A program made the position numbers and the translations under genes. Of a DNA stretch of 64,000 nucleotides, positions 1-7,085 are shown piece by piece (positions within the stretch are counted from its first letter, which is position 1; each line of letters starts with the position of its first letter). Under the pieces are notes generated by a model. It had not been told where the DNA came from, did not search any database, and worked only from the letters and a program-made list of their open reading frames with translations. The DNA is from Paenibacillus sp. PK3_47 (GTDB lineage Bacteria; Bacillota; Bacilli; Paenibacillales; Paenibacillaceae): contig NZ_CP026029.1 in assembly GCF_023520895.1 (NCBI RefSeq), forward strand, positions 5,518,001 through 5,582,000, in the 5' to 3' direction.

Positions 1-852
1 CATTCCTTCCCTACAGAAGAAGAGCAATTCGAAGTCTATAAACTGGTAGCGCAAAAAGTGGGAAGCAACACGGTTGTCATCCGTACACTGGATATCGGGG
101 GAGACAAGCATCTCGATTATTTCCAGCTGTCTGAGGAGCAGAATCCGTTCCTTGGCTACCGCGCCATCCGGATCAGCCTGGACCAGAAAGACATGTTCAA
201 GACCCAGCTGACGGCAATTCTGCGGGCGAGCCATTACGGTAATGTGAAAATGATGTTCCCGATGATCTCCTCTGTTGAAGAGGTGCAGGCAGCCAAAGCA
301 CTGCTGAACGAAGTGAAGGAAGAGCTGGACCAGCAGGGGATTCCGTATAACCGTGAAATCCCAGTCGGCATTATGATCGAGGTTCCGGCAGCGGTAATGA
401 TCGCTGATTTGCTGGCTGAGGAAGTGGACTTTTTCAGTATCGGTACGAACGACCTGGTGCAGTATGTACTCGCTGTAGACCGGATGAATGAACAGATTGC
501 CCACATGTACCACCCTTACCATCCTGCAGTACTGCGCATGATCCGATTGACGGTGGAAGCCGCGCGGAATGCAGGCATTGATGTGAGTGTGTGCGGCGAG
601 CTGGCCGGAGATGAACGTTCCCTGCCGCTGTGGCTGGAGCTGGGGATTTCCAATCTGAGCATGTCGCCGCAGGCGCTGCTGAAGGTCAAGCACCGTACGC
701 TGAACACGCTGGCCGCGGATGCCAGAGAAGTAGCCAAAGCCTGTTTCCGGCATCGTACAAGCCAGCAGACGGAAGAGCAGCTAAGTGCTTTTGTCAGCCG
801 GGGCGGCGTTGTACCGGGAACACGCGGAGACAGCAAAGAAAAAACATCCTAG
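1..852 (+). CDS. ptsI: Phosphoenolpyruvate-protein phosphotransferase, PTS enzyme I (3' part)
   Basis: The reading frame is open from the first base, so the window holds only the C-terminal 283 residues of a protein normally about 570 long. Enzyme I takes phosphate from phosphoenolpyruvate and passes it to HPr, starting the cytoplasmic phosphorelay for PTS sugar uptake. What remains is the PEP-binding TIM barrel. It includes the RTLDIGGDK stretch, the MIEVPAAVMIAD metal and PEP region, FFSIGTNDLVQY, and the SVCGELAGD segment with the conserved catalytic cysteine. The phosphohistidine domain lies upstream of the window. ptsH normally precedes ptsI in Firmicutes but cannot be seen here. A strong terminator follows directly, so ptsI closes its operon. 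Confidence 0.96.
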   Translation, partial: HSFPTEEEQFEVYKLVAQKVGSNTVVIRTLDIGGDKHLDYFQLSEEQNPFLGYRAIRISLDQKDMFKTQLTAILRASHYGNVKMMFPMISSVEEVQAAKALLNEVKEELDQQGIPYNREIPVGIMIEVPAAVMIADLLAEEVDFFSIGTNDLVQYVLAVDRMNEQIAHMYHPYHPAVLRMIRLTVEAARNAGIDVSVCGELAGDERSLPLWLELGISNLSMSPQALLKVKHRTLNTLAADAREVAKACFRHRTSQQTEEQLSAFVSRGGVVPGTRGDSKEKTS

Positions 853-871
853 ATTATTGGAGCGTTAACGG

Positions 872-898
872 GCCCGGCAGCTTGCCGGGTCTTTTTTT
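872..898 (+). terminator. Intrinsic terminator of ptsI
   Basis: A GC-rich hairpin (GCCCGGCA / TTGCCGGGT) is followed by seven T residues, 20 bases after the ptsI stop codon. Confidence 0.9.
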
Positions 899-931
899 GT
901 GTCCGGGTGTCAGCGGAAAAAGTAAAACCGT

Positions 932-959
932 TTGCTCCTATACGCAGTCAATATATAAA
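932..959 (+). promoter_or_regulatory. Candidate sigma-A promoter of the sigma factor operon
   Basis: TTGCTC (932-937) and TATAAA (954-959) are 16 bases apart and lie 35 bases before the GTG start of the sigma factor gene. I looked for an autoregulatory ECF-type promoter (AAC, 16-17 bases, CGTC) and did not find a convincing one. Confidence 0.4.
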
Positions 960-994
960 GAGCTCTACAGAAGGCAAGGGGTGAGGACATTCAG

Positions 995-1516
995 GTGATC
1001 GATAATATTATAAAAAATACGGCTTTATCTGCGGATGACGAAGCGTTATTCTTCCGGCAGGTTGCCGGGGAGAAGCGGAAGCTGTACGGAATTGCCTTCA
1101 GCTACCTCCGCAATGAGGCCGATGCGCTGGAAGTTTTGCAGGAGGCGACCTGCAGGGCATGGATGCACAGAAATAGCCTGAAGGACCCGGGACGCTTTGT
1201 CCCATGGGTAACCAGGATTCTGATTAACTGCTGCAATGACGAACTGAAACGGCGGAAACGGATGTCATCCCTGCAGCCTGTACAGCAGCAGGACGGGATA
1301 ATGGAGATGAAAAGCGACCGCAGGCTTGATATGGAGCAGGCGCTGGACGGAGTCAAGCCCAAATACCGCCAAGTCCTTGTTCTTAAATATTACCGGGATA
1401 TGACTTTGAGCGAGATTGCCGAGGTTCTGAATAAACCGGAAGGTACGGTCAAGACCTGGCTTAACAAAGGACTGAAGCAGTTAAGGGACAAAATGAACCG
1501 GAAAGGGGGGCTGTAG
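995..1516 (+). CDS. ECF-type RNA polymerase sigma factor
   Basis: This 173-residue protein has the two-domain form of an extracytoplasmic-function sigma factor. A region-2 helix (YLRNEADALEVLQEATCRAW) recognises the -10 element and a C-terminal region-4 helix-turn-helix (LSEIAEVLNKPEGTVKTWL) the -35 element. The start is GTG, preceded by AAGGGGTGAGG. The stop codon is one base before the ATG of the next gene, so the two are very probably co-translated. That next gene has a single membrane segment and a large outer domain, the usual arrangement of a sigma factor with a membrane-bound regulator. The inducing signal cannot be read from the sequence. Confidence 0.93.
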   Translation: MIDNIIKNTALSADDEALFFRQVAGEKRKLYGIAFSYLRNEADALEVLQEATCRAWMHRNSLKDPGRFVPWVTRILINCCNDELKRRKRMSSLQPVQQQDGIMEMKSDRRLDMEQALDGVKPKYRQVLVLKYYRDMTLSEIAEVLNKPEGTVKTWLNKGLKQLRDKMNRKGGL

Positions 1517-1517
1517 C

Positions 1518-2954
1518 ATGGCAGAAATTGAAGAAAAGCTGCTCAGGGATTATTTTCAGGAGATGGACAGTACAGCTGATGCGGTATCCGACATGAAGCT
1601 GGATGCTGCGATCCATCAAGGAATCCGCAGCGGCAGAAATAAAGCATCGGGGCTGCGGAAAAGTTATGCGGCGGCGGTTCTTGTGATATTGGCTGCTGTG
1701 CTTTTAGTAAGTATTCCATGGATCTTTGAGCAGATGAAGCCGCAACAGGCCGTGCAGACACCAAAAAGCTGGGGGGAGCTGGAAGTGTACCGCCAGGTCA
1801 TCGGGGATAACTTAACGGTTAGTTCCGCGCTGGATGCCGGCTTTGTGCAGCAGGTAAACTTCCAGTCTCCTGAAGCTGACGGTTTACAAATGACAGTCAA
1901 CGGGGTAATTGCAGACCGGCGTGGGGTCATACTGCTGTACACTCTGGTTAACCATACAGATCAGAAATTTATGTATCCCAGGTTTACTTTGAAAAAGAAC
2001 GAAGCTGCCCTGAATGATCTAACTTCAGAAAGCTTTTCCGGTGCTAACAATAACTCCTTGCCGGATGGCGGAGGAATCCGTAATGTGATGCATATTCCAT
2101 GGGAGAATCTGCAGGAAACGCTGCCGGATCAGGTTTATGCCACATTAACAATGATGCCCGCCGACGATAATCAGCATCCTGTTCAAGGTGCCAATGGTGA
2201 GGTGAAGCTGCAGCGATTAAGTGTAATGATCGATCTGGATGAATCTGCAGAATATGCACAGGGATCAAGTGTGGAGTTAAAGGCTACTTTGTCTGTGGCC
2301 GGACAGAAGATCCGGATGAATAACGTATATATTGGTCCGACAGGGATCTACATGAACGAGGTTTATGATGGAAAAAACACAATGAAGATATTCGGCTTGT
2401 ATGGTCTCAAAATGAAAATTGGAACGGGGACGCAAATGGAAGAACTCCGGCAGAACACAGCGTATTCATATAACGGCGGCCCTTTACATTACGTATTTGC
2501 CAATGATAATATGCAGCCCGGGGAACCGGTCAGGTTGGAGATTGAAGGGCTGTATGCCATTGAAAAGACGAATCTTGAGGTAGTCATCAATACCGAAACA
2601 AGACAGATTCTGAAAGCGCCGGATGACCGGCTGAGCTTGTCGGAACGTATGGATGGCGCAGATTCGGGAGCATTGATTCTTGATCTAACCATGCCGGCTG
2701 CTGAAGAAGATACTGACCAGAGCGGAAGTGTTTCTCTCGATTACAATTTTGTAGACGGGGAAGGTGCCGGGCGTTGGCTTGAGCCGCGTGTAGAACAGTA
2801 CAGTTCATACATGGAATACAGAAATAACGGCAAGGAGAGTGTGGCTACCTTTTTTTACAATCTGGGGGCAGAAAAGCTGCCGCAGCCGCTAACGTTCAAG
2901 CTTAATTATTATCCGGGCCTGATTACCGGTGATGACAGCCTGCGAATCAGATAA
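1518..2954 (+). CDS. DUF4179-type membrane protein, probable anti-sigma partner
   Basis: This 478-residue protein has a short cytoplasmic N-terminus (about 1-45), one hydrophobic segment (about 47-68, AAAVLVILAAVLLVSIPWIF) and a long extracytoplasmic beta-rich region. The architecture matches DUF4179 proteins encoded next to ECF sigma factors in Paenibacillus and Bacillus. By analogy it would hold the sigma factor at the membrane until a signal arrives. I see no zinc-binding HxxxCxxC motif near the N-terminus, so it is not a classical ZAS-type anti-sigma factor, and the anti-sigma role is inferred from context. The ATG follows the sigma gene stop by one base. A strong bidirectional terminator ends the unit. 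Confidence 0.8.
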   Translation: MAEIEEKLLRDYFQEMDSTADAVSDMKLDAAIHQGIRSGRNKASGLRKSYAAAVLVILAAVLLVSIPWIFEQMKPQQAVQTPKSWGELEVYRQVIGDNLTVSSALDAGFVQQVNFQSPEADGLQMTVNGVIADRRGVILLYTLVNHTDQKFMYPRFTLKKNEAALNDLTSESFSGANNNSLPDGGGIRNVMHIPWENLQETLPDQVYATLTMMPADDNQHPVQGANGEVKLQRLSVMIDLDESAEYAQGSSVELKATLSVAGQKIRMNNVYIGPTGIYMNEVYDGKNTMKIFGLYGLKMKIGTGTQMEELRQNTAYSYNGGPLHYVFANDNMQPGEPVRLEIEGLYAIEKTNLEVVINTETRQILKAPDDRLSLSERMDGADSGALILDLTMPAAEEDTDQSGSVSLDYNFVDGEGAGRWLEPRVEQYSSYMEYRNNGKESVATFFYNLGAEKLPQPLTFKLNYYPGLITGDDSLRIR

Positions 2955-2974
2955 GCACAGTCGCCAATAAAACA

Positions 2975-3020
2975 AAGCAGCCCTGCTCCGCACCTTTCGG
3001 TGAAGCAGGGCTGCTTATTT
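2975..3020. terminator. Bidirectional terminator between the DUF4179 gene and the DJ-1 gene
   Basis: A 13-bp stem (AAGCAGCCCTGCT at 2975-2987, AGCAGGGCTGCTT at 3004-3016) has T residues on the plus side and A residues on the other. It can therefore serve both convergent genes. Confidence 0.88.
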
Positions 3021-3035
3021 TACAATGACCTAAAC

Positions 3036-3563
3036 TTATTCCCCGGCCAGCGCATCGCAGAACGCCTTGCCGTATGGCGGCAGGTCAGGCGGGCGGCGGG
3101 CGGAAATAATGTGGCCGTCTGTAACGACGGGTTCATCTTTCCAGATGGCCCCGGCATTCTCCATATCATCACGGATGCCCGGGGTGGAGGTGACGGTTAC
3201 GCCGTCCAGAATTTTGGCGGAGATCAGCACCCAGCCGGCGTGGCAAATTTGGCCGATCGGCTTCTTGGCCGCGTTGAAATCCTGTACCAGCTTCAGCACG
3301 GCGCTGTAGCGGCGGATTTTGTCAGGAGCCCAGCCGCCCGGTACCAGAATACCGTCATAATCGGCAGCACTAAGGTCGTCCCAGGAATACTCTGCTTCAG
3401 CAGGTACGCCGTATTTGCCGACATAGGTTTTACCTTTTTCCAGGCCTGCCAGGTGAACCTCTGCGCCTTCTTCCCTTACCCGGTATACGGGATACCAGAG
3501 CTCCAGATCTTCGAATTCATCGTCAACCAGCGCTATTACTTTCTTTCCGGTCAGTCTCATCAT
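3036..3563 (-). CDS. DJ-1/PfpI family protein (class I glutamine amidotransferase-like)
   Basis: This 175-residue cytoplasmic protein has the DJ-1/PfpI fold. The nucleophile elbow is GQICHAGW with Cys107 followed by His108, and the oxyanion-side segment is LVPGGWAPD. Members in Bacilli are general stress proteins, deglycase/chaperone-like enzymes or PfpI-type peptidases, and the sequence alone does not decide among these. The ORF opens with two consecutive ATG codons (3563 and 3560). The upstream AGGGAGCTGTAC fits either. It is a single gene facing the sigma factor operon and sharing its terminator. Confidence 0.88.
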   Translation of the reverse strand: MMRLTGKKVIALVDDEFEDLELWYPVYRVREEGAEVHLAGLEKGKTYVGKYGVPAEAEYSWDDLSAADYDGILVPGGWAPDKIRRYSAVLKLVQDFNAAKKPIGQICHAGWVLISAKILDGVTVTSTPGIRDDMENAGAIWKDEPVVTDGHIISARRPPDLPPYGKAFCDALAGE

Positions 3564-3769
3564 GTACAGCTCCCTTCCCAGACGTAATGCATATCCAGTT
3601 CATTCTATCAAATTTGAAGTTTGAAGTCACATATCGCTATGCAAAGATTAGAGTAATTTCCAAATAAATCATTATATGCAAATGAGAAGGTTTTTGAAGG
3701 CAGGGGGGCGAATATAGCTATTAAAAGCGAAGTCCCGTGTACAAAAAAACTGAACCTGAGGTGTGGGAG

Positions 3770-4222
3770 ATGAACATAGATCATTTAATGAAGAAGACCT
3801 GCAGCTGTGGCGGTGTCATGACTATACATATGCATACCCTGATATACAGCGCAAGAGTCAAAATTACGGATGTCCCGGTATATACCTGCGGCAGCTGCGG
3901 ACGTTATGAACCGCTTTTGATGATCAAGCGTGACTTAGGCCTTTTGATCGGAGAACTGGCCGGGTTGCCAGAGAGAAGGCATCTTTCTTTTGCCGACCGC
4001 AATGAATGGGCCGCCCTGCTCAAGGAAACTTTTGCCTCCGCAATGTTCATGGGCGGAATGACCGAATTGGAGGAAGCGATCCGCAGCGGAATAGAGGGAA
4101 GAATTGATCTTCTGCTGGATGTATACCGTGTTGCCGCAGAGCTTGCTGACTATGATTGGATGGAAGAAACAGGAATCAGGCTGTCACAATTGACCCAGCA
4201 TTCCACAGAAAGCGCTAAATGA
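3770..4222 (+). CDS. Unrecognised protein with two CxxC-type motifs
   Basis: I do not recognise this 150-residue protein. Its N-terminal third has CSCGG and, about 30 residues later, CGSCG. The pair looks like a small zinc ribbon, resembling the N-terminus of YgiT-type proteins. The rest is helical, acidic and without membrane segments. A GTG 33 bases upstream would lengthen the protein, but the ATG at 3770 is preferred because GAGGTG lies six bases before it. The gene stands alone upstream of ccpA, with about 270 bases of regulatory DNA between them. A DNA-binding or metal-sensing role is possible but is not shown by the sequence. Confidence 0.7.
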   Translation: MNIDHLMKKTCSCGGVMTIHMHTLIYSARVKITDVPVYTCGSCGRYEPLLMIKRDLGLLIGELAGLPERRHLSFADRNEWAALLKETFASAMFMGGMTELEEAIRSGIEGRIDLLLDVYRVAAELADYDWMEETGIRLSQLTQHSTESAK

Positions 4223-4248
4223 AAACTTTTTCTGCAAAAATGATGAAA

Positions 4249-4264
4249 AACTTTCACGAAAGTT
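4249..4264 (+). terminator. Weak hairpin after the CxxC gene
   Basis: A 6-bp stem (AACTTT / AAAGTT, loop CACG) is followed by GGATTTTTC. It could be a weak terminator separating the CxxC gene from ccpA. The stem is AT-rich and the T run is offset. Confidence 0.3.
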
Positions 4265-4360
4265 GGATTTTTCACGCGCTTTTTGTTACCATAGGAGTAT
4301 GTTAGATTAATTGCTGTAATTCAGCCTGAAATTGAGGCCCGAGTTACTAGATTTTCCCTA

Positions 4361-4448
4361 TATGATACGCAGCGCGCACTTTCTGAAAGAAATTTGAAAG
4401 GAAAATGAAGCGTTATCATTGCACAATTGTACAAAGTGTCGTATCATA
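4361..4448. repeat. Spaced 9-bp inverted repeat upstream of ccpA
   Basis: TATGATACG at 4361-4369 is repeated in inverse orientation as CGTATCATA at 4440-4448. The right arm covers the predicted -10 element of ccpA. The spacing of 70 bases suits a looped operator or a long RNA stem better than a single protein site. Confidence 0.45.
4419..4447 (+). promoter_or_regulatory. ccpA: Candidate sigma-A promoter of ccpA
   Basis: TTGCAC (4419-4424) and TATCAT (4442-4447) are separated by exactly 17 bases. The element lies just after AATGA-N7-TCATT (4404-4420), a cre-like dyad that is one base short of the consensus between TG and CG. It also contains the palindrome ACAATTGT. Confidence 0.55.
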
Positions 4449-4464
4449 ATTTTAATTAGTCGAA

Positions 4465-4479
4465 CGATAAAATTTATCG
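4465..4479. promoter_or_regulatory. Palindrome in the ccpA leader
   Basis: CGATAAA-A-TTTATCG is a perfect 7-bp-arm palindrome immediately before the ccpA ribosome binding site. It could be an operator or a small RNA hairpin affecting initiation at the TTG start. Confidence 0.4.
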
Positions 4480-4495
4480 CAATGGAGAGAGTAAT

Positions 4496-5506
4496 TTGAC
4501 GGTAACCATTTACGATGTAGCTCGGGAAGCAGGCGTATCTATGGCTACGGTATCACGGGTTGTGAACAATAACCCCAATGTGAAACCGCAGACCCGGAAG
4601 AAGGTTTTTGAAGCGATTGAGCGTTTGGGCTATCGTCCGAATGCCGTGGCGAGAGGTCTCGCCAGTAAGAAAACAACAACCGTAGGGGTTGTAATTCCCG
4701 ATATCTCCAACTCGATTTTTGCTGAAATTGCACGCGGAATTGAAGATATCGCCAATATGTATCATTACAATATTATTTTGTGTAATGCGGACAAACGCAA
4801 AGAAAAGGAAATCCGTGTCATCAACACTTTGCTTGAGAAGCAGGTGGACGGGCTGCTCTTCATGGGCGGAACCGTAACCGACGAACACATTCAGGCATTC
4901 CAGACTTCTGCAGTTCCTATCGTTCTTTGCGCAACCCGCGATGAGAAGGGAACCTACCCGTCGGTTGATATCGACCACGAGACTGCAGCCTTTGATGCCG
5001 TGAATACGCTTATCCGCCACGGTCACCGCGAAATCGCCATGATCAGCGGTACGCTGCAGGATCCTGCGAACGGCTATGCCCGTTTCCAAGGCTACAAGAA
5101 AGCGCTGGAAGCAGCCGGTATCGAGTACCAGGAAGATCTGGTGCGCATCGGTAATTACCGTTACGAATCCGGTGTCGAAGCCATGAAATACTTCCTCGGT
5201 CTCAAGAAGAAGCCGACGGCAGTATTTGCTGCAACCGATGAAATGGCGATTGGTGCCATTCACAGCATCCAGGATGAAGGCCTCAAAGTACCGGATGATT
5301 TCTCGATCATCAGTGTCGACAATATCCGAATGGCATCGATGGTCCGTCCTCTGCTGACTACTGTAGCCCAGCCGATGTATGATTTGGGTGCGGTAGCGAT
5401 GAGACTTTTGACCAAGCTGATGAAGAAGGAGACGGTAGAGAATCCGCGGGTTATTTTGCCGCATGAGACGATTCTCCGCTTGTCTGTAAATCACGTGAAC
5501 AAATAA
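4496..5506 (+). CDS. ccpA: Catabolite control protein A (LacI/GalR family)
   Basis: This 336-residue protein is full length for CcpA. It has the LacI helix-turn-helix at the N-terminus (TIYDVAREAGVSMATVSRVV), the hinge helix (PNAVARGLASKKT) and a periplasmic-binding-like core. With HPr or Crh phosphorylated on Ser46 it binds cre sites and represses or activates carbon-use genes. The start is TTG behind GGAGAGAG. The gene is alone and ends at a short strong terminator. A cre-like site lies in this window between acuA and acsA, targets of CcpA in B. subtilis. Another LacI member cannot be excluded formally, but the N-terminus and overall match make CcpA the clear choice. Confidence 0.93.
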   Translation: MTVTIYDVAREAGVSMATVSRVVNNNPNVKPQTRKKVFEAIERLGYRPNAVARGLASKKTTTVGVVIPDISNSIFAEIARGIEDIANMYHYNIILCNADKRKEKEIRVINTLLEKQVDGLLFMGGTVTDEHIQAFQTSAVPIVLCATRDEKGTYPSVDIDHETAAFDAVNTLIRHGHREIAMISGTLQDPANGYARFQGYKKALEAAGIEYQEDLVRIGNYRYESGVEAMKYFLGLKKKPTAVFAATDEMAIGAIHSIQDEGLKVPDDFSIISVDNIRMASMVRPLLTTVAQPMYDLGAVAMRLLTKLMKKETVENPRVILPHETILRLSVNHVNK

Positions 5507-5524
5507 TTCAATAGAAGTACGCAG

Positions 5525-5546
5525 AAAGCTCCTTCGGGAGCTTTTT
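5525..5546 (+). terminator. Intrinsic terminator of ccpA
   Basis: The stem AAAGCTCC / GGAGCTTT closes on a TTCG tetraloop and is followed by T residues. It ends 17 bases before the mtnN start codon. Confidence 0.88.
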
Positions 5547-5563
5547 ACGTTGGGAGGATAGCT

Positions 5564-6259
5564 ATGAGTGAAGTGACCGGAATCATTGGAGCGATGGATG
5601 AGGAGATTAAGCTGCTCCTTGAGCATATGGAGAATAGAAGTGAGACAGTAAAAGCAGGGATTAGGTACTACGAAGGTGTAATTATGGGCAAGTCTGTAGT
5701 TCTCTGTAAATCCGGGGTAGGCAAAGTTAATGCAGCGGTTACTACCCAGATTCTGCTGGATGCGTTCGGGGTATCCCGGGTTCTGTTCACAGGAGTGGCA
5801 GGTGCTGTTCATCCGGAGCTTAACATTGGAGATATCGTGATTTCCTCCCGCTGTATCCAGCATGATATGGACGCTACTGCGCTGGGATATTCAAGAGGCG
5901 TTATCCCTTATCAGGAGGTTTCCACTTTTACGGCGGATTCTGGACTGGTTAGGCTTGCGGAACAAGCCTGCAAGGAATTGAAGCAAAAATATGTAACCGG
6001 TATCGTGCTCTCGGGAGATCAGTTTATTGCAAGCAGAGAGGCGGTCAGAGATCTTCGGGAGGAGCTGAACGGAGCCTGTGCCGAGATGGAGGGGGCCGCA
6101 GTCGCGCAGGTATGTTATATGAACGAGGCTCCGTTTGTCATTATCCGCTCGATGTCAGACAAGGCTGACGGTTCGGCACATGTGAACTACCGTGATTTCA
6201 CTGCAGCAGCTGCCGAGCGCTCCCATTCGATCCTGGAATACATGCTTCAGGCGCTGTAG
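5564..6259 (+). CDS. mtnN: 5'-methylthioadenosine / S-adenosylhomocysteine nucleosidase
   Basis: At 231 residues this is the usual length of MTA/SAH nucleosidase. The enzyme cleaves adenine from methylthioadenosine and S-adenosylhomocysteine in methionine salvage and the activated methyl cycle. Family features visible are the IIGAMDEEI start, the FTGVAGAVHPELNIGDIVIS phosphorylase-fold core, SGDQFIAS, and CAEMEGAAVAQVC with the ribose-binding glutamate. The SMSDKADG segment near the C-terminus carries the catalytic aspartate. GGAGG precedes the ATG at good spacing. It is a single gene between the ccpA terminator and the convergent acuA, only 12 bases apart, with no clear terminator of its own. 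Confidence 0.94.
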   Translation: MSEVTGIIGAMDEEIKLLLEHMENRSETVKAGIRYYEGVIMGKSVVLCKSGVGKVNAAVTTQILLDAFGVSRVLFTGVAGAVHPELNIGDIVISSRCIQHDMDATALGYSRGVIPYQEVSTFTADSGLVRLAEQACKELKQKYVTGIVLSGDQFIASREAVRDLREELNGACAEMEGAAVAQVCYMNEAPFVIIRSMSDKADGSAHVNYRDFTAAAAERSHSILEYMLQAL

Positions 6260-6271
6260 CAAGGAAATCTT

Positions 6272-6904
6272 TTAATACATAAAACGCTGTCTGAAACGTA
6301 CTCTGTCAAAAGTCTCCTGTGAAGACACTGGCACTTCCCGTCCGATCCGGACCATAAGGCAGTTGGCTGGATGTGAGCATATTTCCGGATCATCCGTAGC
6401 GTACCATACCATATCTGCGGTTTTCATCAGCTTCTCCATCATTTTCCGGTAAGCCCATACATCAAGTCCGCTGCCTTTGAGGTCCCAGTGCCAATAATAT
6501 TCTGTCGTAAAAACAATACAATTCTCCAGCTGTTCCTCCTCAAAAGCAGTTGAAATCAGAAGTTTGCCCAGGCCGCTCCCCCTATAGCTATCGGCGACTT
6601 CAATGGCCCCGAGCTCAATAAGATCCTCCATCCCCCCCTGTGACCACAGCTCCAGCTCATCCGGGTAGTGGAACGTAACATAACCTACGATTTGCCCGTT
6701 ATCAGCAGCGGCAATGATCCGCCCCTCAGGCAATCCCGCAATTTCTATGAGCGCTTCATGCTGTTCCCGCGGCTTACGGAAGGCATCCAGCTTTGGATGC
6801 ATGTCCAGTCCTTTCAGAACCTCTGGTGTTAACGGCCCGCTGACGGTGATGACTCTATCATTATGTAAAAGCGTATGGGAGACGGGGATTTTGCGGTGTT
6901 CCAT
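6272..6904 (-). CDS. acuA: AcuA-type N-acetyltransferase acting on acetyl-CoA synthetase
   Basis: The protein has 210 residues when started at the ATG at 6904, which is preceded by AAAGGAGCCC. The same frame is open for 32 more codons upstream, but without a ribosome binding site. The GNAT acetyl-CoA-binding loop is visible as YRGSGLGKLLIS. In B. subtilis AcuA acetylates a lysine of AcsA and switches it off. The divergent neighbour here is acsA, which supports the identification strongly. The deacetylase gene acuC, adjacent in B. subtilis, is not present beside it. A cre-like site and both promoters must lie in the 180-base divergent spacer. Confidence 0.9.
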   Translation of the reverse strand: MEHRKIPVSHTLLHNDRVITVSGPLTPEVLKGLDMHPKLDAFRKPREQHEALIEIAGLPEGRIIAAADNGQIVGYVTFHYPDELELWSQGGMEDLIELGAIEVADSYRGSGLGKLLISTAFEEEQLENCIVFTTEYYWHWDLKGSGLDVWAYRKMMEKLMKTADMVWYATDDPEICSHPANCLMVRIGREVPVSSQETFDRVRFRQRFMY

Positions 6905-6958
6905 AAATGGGCTCCTTTCTATCTGAAAACCATAATATCCGCTGACTAAAATATGGAA

Positions 6959-6972
6959 TGTAACCGCTTCCT
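6959..6972. promoter_or_regulatory. cre-like CcpA site between acuA and acsA
   Basis: The 14 bases TGTAACCGCTTCCT match the cre pattern TGWNANCGNTNWCA at all but two fixed positions, both in the right half. It sits in the divergent spacer, where B. subtilis also has CcpA control of acsA and acuABC. A TTGACA at 7015-7020 could be the -35 of acsA, but I see no good -10 after it. Confidence 0.5.
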
Positions 6973-7085
6973 GTGATATACTGTTTCCGACATAAAACAT
7001 TCACAATTGCGATATTGACAGCACCTTGTATGAGAAAAGATCCACCCTTAAAGCTTAAATCAAACAAGTAGGGGAGGCAAGTGCA

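Noticed and set aside
900..994. ECF-type autoregulatory promoter before the sigma factor gene
   Set aside because: AAAACC has no CGTC partner at 16-17 bases; a sigma-A-like pair fits better.
3000..3587. 195-codon ORF antisense to the DJ-1 gene
   Set aside because: It begins inside a terminator stem and mirrors the DJ-1 frame.
4553..5863. 436-codon ORF antisense to ccpA
   Set aside because: It is a shadow of ccpA and mtnN codon structure, with no start signal and a composition unlike a protein.
6930..6949. 14-base identity (TAATATCCGCTGAC) between the acuA leader and the flank of the hairpin array at 13882-13895
   Set aside because: In 64 kb on both strands several 14-base matches are expected by chance.
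7015..7043. acsA promoter starting at TTGACA
   Set aside because: The -35 is perfect, but no acceptable -10 is found 16-18 bases downstream, so it was not listed as a feature.
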